Positions 6,249 through 9,202 of a stretch of 9,202 nucleotides of DNA are shown here, piece after piece. The notes beneath the pieces are model-generated. The model worked only from the letters and a program-made list of their open reading frames with translations. It was not told the DNA's origin and ran no database searches. Positions within the stretch are counted from its first letter, which is position 1. Each line of letters starts with the position of its first letter. The position numbers were made by a program, and so were the translations under genes. Where the stretch lies: positions 1-9,202 of the forward strand of contig CALEPR010000091.1 of the NCBI GenBank assembly GCA_937910665.1, written 5' to 3'. Source of the DNA: an uncultured Selenomonadales bacterium (GTDB lineage Bacteria; Bacillota; Negativicutes; Selenomonadales; Selenomonadaceae).

Positions 6249-6839
6249 TTGGCGGACGAAAAAAAAGTTACAATCAACAATGAGGACGGTGACAGCGCGG
6301 AGATTAACGCAGATTTGACTGCGGAAAATTTTTCCGAAGAAATAAATTCCGAGGATGCTGAGAGCGTCGATTTAAGTTTAGTTACTGAAAATGAAAATTT
6401 GAAAGCCGAAATAAATTCTAAGAATGACAGACTTTTGAGACTTCAGGCAGACTTTGATAATTTCCGCAAACGTTCGGCGAAAGAAAAATTGGAACTTGCC
6501 GCGACGATTGAACAAAGTTTTTTGACAGACTTGTTGCCTTTGTTGGATAATTTGAACAGAGCGGCGGCTGCTGCTGAAGGAGAAAATTCCGACGTTGAAA
6601 CTTTGCGGAAGGGAATTGAAATGATAAAGCAGGAAACAATTTCTGCGCTCGGCAAACATGGACTGGAAGCAATCGACACTACAGAAAAAATGTTTGATCC
6701 AAATTTCCACCAAGCTGTCGGAACAGTTCAGGACGACACGAAGGAAGACGGAGCGATTGCAACAGAATTTCAGCGCGGTTACACTGCTCGTGGCAAAGTC
6801 ATTCGCCCCAGCATGGTTCAGGTTGTAAACAATGCGTAA
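6249..6839 (+). CDS. grpE: GrpE, nucleotide exchange factor of DnaK
   Basis: A 196-residue protein with the usual GrpE layout: an acidic disordered N-terminus (1-45), a long coiled-coil helix (about 47-100, including LLRLQADFDNFRKR), then a four-helix and beta-wing region ending FDPNFHQAV..GYTARGKVIRPSMVQV. As a dimer it speeds ADP release from DnaK in the cytoplasm. I place the start at TTG 6249 because AAAGGGGCTGAT, close to the ideal ribosome site, lies just upstream; a TTG at 6219 is in frame but overlaps the promoter -10 region. The stop codon (6837-6839) lies within a heptamer of the repeat seen elsewhere in the window. It is followed by dnaK after 41 nt, so the two are almost certainly co-transcribed. 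Confidence 0.93.
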   Translation: MADEKKVTINNEDGDSAEINADLTAENFSEEINSEDAESVDLSLVTENENLKAEINSKNDRLLRLQADFDNFRKRSAKEKLELAATIEQSFLTDLLPLLDNLNRAAAAAEGENSDVETLRKGIEMIKQETISALGKHGLEAIDTTEKMFDPNFHQAVGTVQDDTKEDGAIATEFQRGYTARGKVIRPSMVQVVNNA

Positions 6840-6863
6840 TTAGGAATGAGTAATGCATAATTA
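6833..6863. repeat. Heptamer repeat, copy 3 (single arm)
   Basis: TGCGTAA, TTAGGAA, TGAGTAA and TGCATAA run in phase (6833-6860), followed by TTA. This is one arm of the element at 4069 and 4839. The grpE stop codon is the TAA of the first heptamer. The dnaK ribosome site begins 5 nt after the element. Confidence 0.65.
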
Positions 6864-6880
6864 AATTGGAGGAAAAGATT

Positions 6881-8746
6881 ATGAGTAAAGTAATTGGAAT
6901 AGATTTAGGAACAACTAACAGCGTCGTCAGCGTTTTGGAAGGCGGCGAGCCGACGGTTATCACGAATCCTGAAGGCAGCAGAATTACTCCTTCGGTCGTC
7001 GGCTTTACAAAAGATGGTCAGAGACTTGTCGGACAGCTTGCAAAGCGTCAGGCAGTTTCCAATCCCGACAGAACAATTTCGTCAATCAAGCGTCACATGG
7101 GCGAAAGTTACAAAGTTTCAATCGACGGCAAAGACTACACGCCGCCGGAAATTTCCGCTATGATTTTGCAGAAATTAAAAGCGGACGCTGAAGCATATCT
7201 CGGCGAAACTGTAACTCAGGCAGTTATCACAGTTCCTGCTTACTTTAACGACAGCCAAAGACAGGCGACGAAGGACGCAGGCAAGATCGCAGGTCTTGAA
7301 GTTTTGAGAATTATAAATGAACCGACTGCGGCTGCTCTTGCCTATGGTCTGGATAAAGACAACGATGAAACTGTTTTGGTTTTCGACTTGGGCGGAGGAA
7401 CTTTCGATGTTTCGATTTTGGAATTGACTGAAGGAACTTTCGACGTTCAGGCGACGAACGGCGACACTCACTTGGGCGGTGACGACTTCGACAAAAAAGT
7501 TATGGACTGGATGGTTTCGGAATTTCAGCGCGAAAATGGAATTGATCTTTCTGCTGACAAAATGGCGGCTCAGCGTTTGATTGAAGCGGCTGAGAAAGCA
7601 AAAATCGAACTCAGTTCCATGACTTCGACGAATATAAATTTGCCTTTCATAACTGCCGATGCTTCCGGTCCGAAACATTTGGATTTGACTTTGACGCGCG
7701 CGAAGTTTGATGAACTTACTCGCGACTTGGTCGAGCGCACAATGGGGCCGACAAAACAGGCGATGAAAGACGCAGGACTTTCAGGCAACGACATTAACAA
7801 AATTATTTTGGTCGGCGGCTCAACAAGAATCCCGGCAGTTCAAAATGCAATTCGCGAAATTTTAGGCAAAGAACCTTCCAAAGGTATCAATCCTGATGAG
7901 TGCGTTTCAGTCGGTGCGGCAATTCAGGGCGGCGTACTTGCCGGCGAAGTTAAAGATGTTTTACTTCTCGACGTTACTCCATTGTCGCTGGGAATTGAAA
8001 CTCTCGGCGGAGTTTGCACAAAAATTATCGAGCGTAACACCACAATTCCGACAAAAGCATCTCAAGTTTTCTCGACGGCTGCAGATAATCAGACAAGCGT
8101 TGAAATTCATGTCCTGCAGGGTGAGCGCGAAATGGCGGCAGGAAATAAAACTCTCGGCAGATTTGTTCTGTCAGATATTCCTCCTGCGCCGCGCGGTATT
8201 CCTCAGATTGAGGTTACTTTCGACATTGACTCGAACGGAATTGTTAATGTTTCCGCGAAGGACAAAGGCACAGGTCGCGAGCAAAAAATTGTTATTCAGT
8301 CCTCCAGCGGAATGAGCAAGGAAGATATTGACAGAATGGTTAAGGAAGCGGCTGCACACGAAGCTGAAGATAAAAAGCAACGCGAGGCGGCTGACGCGAA
8401 AAATGAAGCGGAGCAGACTGTTTACCAAGCTGAAAAAACTTGCAAAGATTTCGAGGGAAAAGTTGACGACAGTTTGATTAAAGATGTGAGGTCGGCGGCT
8501 GACAGTTTGAAAAATGATCTGAATAGTGCGGATCCCGAAACGCTCAAGAAAAAAACTGAAGATGTTCGCCAAGCTCTTTACAAACTCAGTTCGGCAGCTT
8601 ACCAGAGCGGCGCGATGAATCAGCAAGGCGAACCAAATGCAGACTTCACAGGTCAGCAAAATAATTCTTCGTCCGGCAGTTCGTCAAGTTCAAATGATGA
8701 CGGCACAATCGACGCAGAATTTACTGAAGTAAATGATAAAAAATAA
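6881..8746 (+). CDS. dnaK: DnaK, Hsp70 chaperone
   Basis: A full-length 621-residue cytoplasmic Hsp70. The ATPase domain shows the phosphate-binding IGIDLGTTNSV (5-15), INEPTAAALAYG (145-156), VFDLGGGTFDVS (167-178) and the adenosine loop VGGSTRIP (311-318). The inter-domain linker is VLLLDVTPLSLGIET (360-374). The peptide-binding beta domain follows (about 380-490), then the helical lid, a Gln/Ser/Asn-rich tail and the end DAEFTEVNDKK. It binds exposed hydrophobic peptides in an ATP cycle with GrpE and DnaJ. Between about residues 70 and 90 it lacks the insertion of Gram-negative DnaKs and so is the Firmicutes type. The ATG start has GGAGG 8 nt upstream; the TTG at 6866 overlaps that site and is rejected. 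No dnaJ follows within the window. Confidence 0.98.
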   Translation: MSKVIGIDLGTTNSVVSVLEGGEPTVITNPEGSRITPSVVGFTKDGQRLVGQLAKRQAVSNPDRTISSIKRHMGESYKVSIDGKDYTPPEISAMILQKLKADAEAYLGETVTQAVITVPAYFNDSQRQATKDAGKIAGLEVLRIINEPTAAALAYGLDKDNDETVLVFDLGGGTFDVSILELTEGTFDVQATNGDTHLGGDDFDKKVMDWMVSEFQRENGIDLSADKMAAQRLIEAAEKAKIELSSMTSTNINLPFITADASGPKHLDLTLTRAKFDELTRDLVERTMGPTKQAMKDAGLSGNDINKIILVGGSTRIPAVQNAIREILGKEPSKGINPDECVSVGAAIQGGVLAGEVKDVLLLDVTPLSLGIETLGGVCTKIIERNTTIPTKASQVFSTAADNQTSVEIHVLQGEREMAAGNKTLGRFVLSDIPPAPRGIPQIEVTFDIDSNGIVNVSAKDKGTGREQKIVIQSSSGMSKEDIDRMVKEAAAHEAEDKKQREAADAKNEAEQTVYQAEKTCKDFEGKVDDSLIKDVRSAADSLKNDLNSADPETLKKKTEDVRQALYKLSSAAYQSGAMNQQGEPNADFTGQQNNSSSGSSSSSNDDGTIDAEFTEVNDKK

Positions 8747-8763
8747 TTTGCGCTGTTGAAAAT

Positions 8764-8937
8764 AAAAAGGCAATTTGATTGGACGACTGAAAAATTTGTT
8801 GCGGAAATTTCATGAAAAGTATCTGTCGGTTTGATCGTTGCCCAACTAAAAAAAAGGCAATTCGATTGGACGACTGAAAAATTTGTTGCGGAAATTTCAT
8901 GAAAGGTATCTGTCGGTTTGATCGTTGCCCAACTTAA
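8764..8937. repeat. Two tandem 87-bp units with hairpin potential, dnaK 3' region
   Basis: Unit 1 (8764-8850) and unit 2 (8851-8937) match at 84 of 87 positions, with differences at 8776/8863, 8818/8905 and 8848/8935. Unit 2 can fold by nested pairing: GGCAA 8856-8860 with TTGCC 8925-8929; CGAT 8863-8866 with ATCG 8921-8924; CGAC 8871-8874 with GTCG 8912-8915; and TGAAA(AA)TTT 8875-8884 with AAATTTCA 8892-8899, leaving a 7-nt loop. The C/T difference at 8863/8776 keeps pairing with G (C-G or U-G). The units lie between the dnaK stop and the terminator and would be in its 3' untranslated RNA. Confidence 0.85.
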
Positions 8938-8970
8938 AAAGCGGTAGAGTTTTAGTCCCTGCCGCTTTTT
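8936..8970. terminator. Intrinsic terminator of grpE-dnaK
   Basis: AAAAAGCGGTAG (8936-8947) pairs with CTGCCGCTTTTT (8959-8970): a 12-bp stem with one G-U pair and an 11-nt loop, ending in T5. The A5 on the left side would also allow termination from the opposite strand. Confidence 0.85.
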
Positions 8971-9011
8971 GTTGCTTTACAGAATTTATATTTTGTCTCG
9001 AAGAAAAATGA

Positions 9012-9101
9012 ATGGCAAAATACAACGACATTGATATTAAAAATTGGAAAGATTACGCTGAAATTGAAACTGATTCATTTTATCATATTTTGCAAAATTG
9101 A
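9012..9101 (+). pseudogene. Short ORF resembling the 5' end of a DNA methyltransferase gene
   Basis: A 29-codon ORF begins MAKYNDIDIKNWKDYAEIET and ends DSFYHILQN before a TGA. From memory, the pattern YNDID..NWK.Y..I.TDS resembles the N-terminus of some site-specific DNA methyltransferases, where DSLW and a much longer protein usually follow. Here the frame stops and the DNA passes into an A-rich tandem repeat, which suggests a truncated remnant. There is no clear ribosome site or promoter. The match is recalled rather than searched, so this is tentative. Confidence 0.35.
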
Positions 9102-9126
9102 TTTCCGTGAAATTTTTGAATTACCG

Positions 9127-9202
9127 CCGAAAAAAATTCTTGCCGAAAAAAATTTCTGCCGAAAAAAAAATTCCGCCGCAAAAAAAATTTTGTCGAAAAA
9201 AA
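9127..9202. repeat. Degenerate 16-17 bp tandem repeat, runs off the right edge
   Basis: Four full units and one partial unit of the form CCG-A(7-9)-TT-N-TG: 9127-9142, 9143-9158, 9159-9175, 9176-9192 and 9193 onward. The stretch has no gene on either strand that I can support. Confidence 0.75.

Noticed and set aside
6866..6880. Upstream TTG start for dnaK
   Set aside because: It overlaps the GGAGG ribosome site; ATG 6881 gives the standard DnaK N-terminus MSKVIGIDLGTT.
7175..7678. 167-codon minus-strand ORF inside dnaK, and a similar one at 8171-8659
   Set aside because: Both are antisense to a highly conserved chaperone, lack ribosome sites and promoters, and arise from codon bias.

Overview
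The window reads as AT-rich bacterial chromosome of Firmicutes type, most plausibly a Negativicutes/Selenomonadales-like organism. This rests on the short N-terminal domain of its DnaK (it lacks the insertion near residue 75 seen in most Gram-negative DnaKs), purine-rich Shine-Dalgarno sites, frequent TTG starts, a SpoIID-domain protein and a fused IspD-IspF enzyme. The taxonomic placement is inference. AAAATTTT-like tracts fill both coding and non-coding DNA.

Layout. Positions 1-833 (minus) hold the first 277 codons of a secreted SpoIID/LytB-type protein that runs off the left edge. A spacer of about 300 bases with promoters pointing both ways separates it from a large plus-strand gene (1172-4072), which joins an amino-acid-permease-like membrane domain to a hybrid histidine kinase with a receiver domain. 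A palindromic heptamer repeat bridges it to ispDF (4157-5374), a bifunctional enzyme of the MEP isoprenoid pathway whose inter-domain linker is itself encoded by another copy of that repeat. Next comes a gene-poor stretch (5375-5631) with two convergent, apparently frame-broken small ORFs ending in one hairpin. It is followed by a minus-strand prepilin-type peptidase (5632-6072) with short tandem duplications at both ends. Divergent promoters (6140-6218) lead to the chaperone pair grpE-dnaK (6249-8746). Downstream are two 87-bp tandem units that can each fold into a long hairpin, a strong terminator (8936-8970), a short methyltransferase-like 5' remnant (9012-9101) and a degenerate A-rich tandem repeat at the right edge.

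Function. GrpE and DnaK form one protein-folding unit: GrpE exchanges nucleotide on DnaK. There is no hrcA, dnaJ or CIRCE operator nearby. The permease-kinase fusion is probably a sensor that couples substrate binding or transport to a phosphorelay. The other genes look functionally independent.

The main points of interest are the permease-kinase architecture; the heptamer palindrome, which supplies a protein linker in ispDF and stop codons in two other genes; the structured 87-bp tandem repeat; and the damaged small-ORF module beside the prepilin peptidase.
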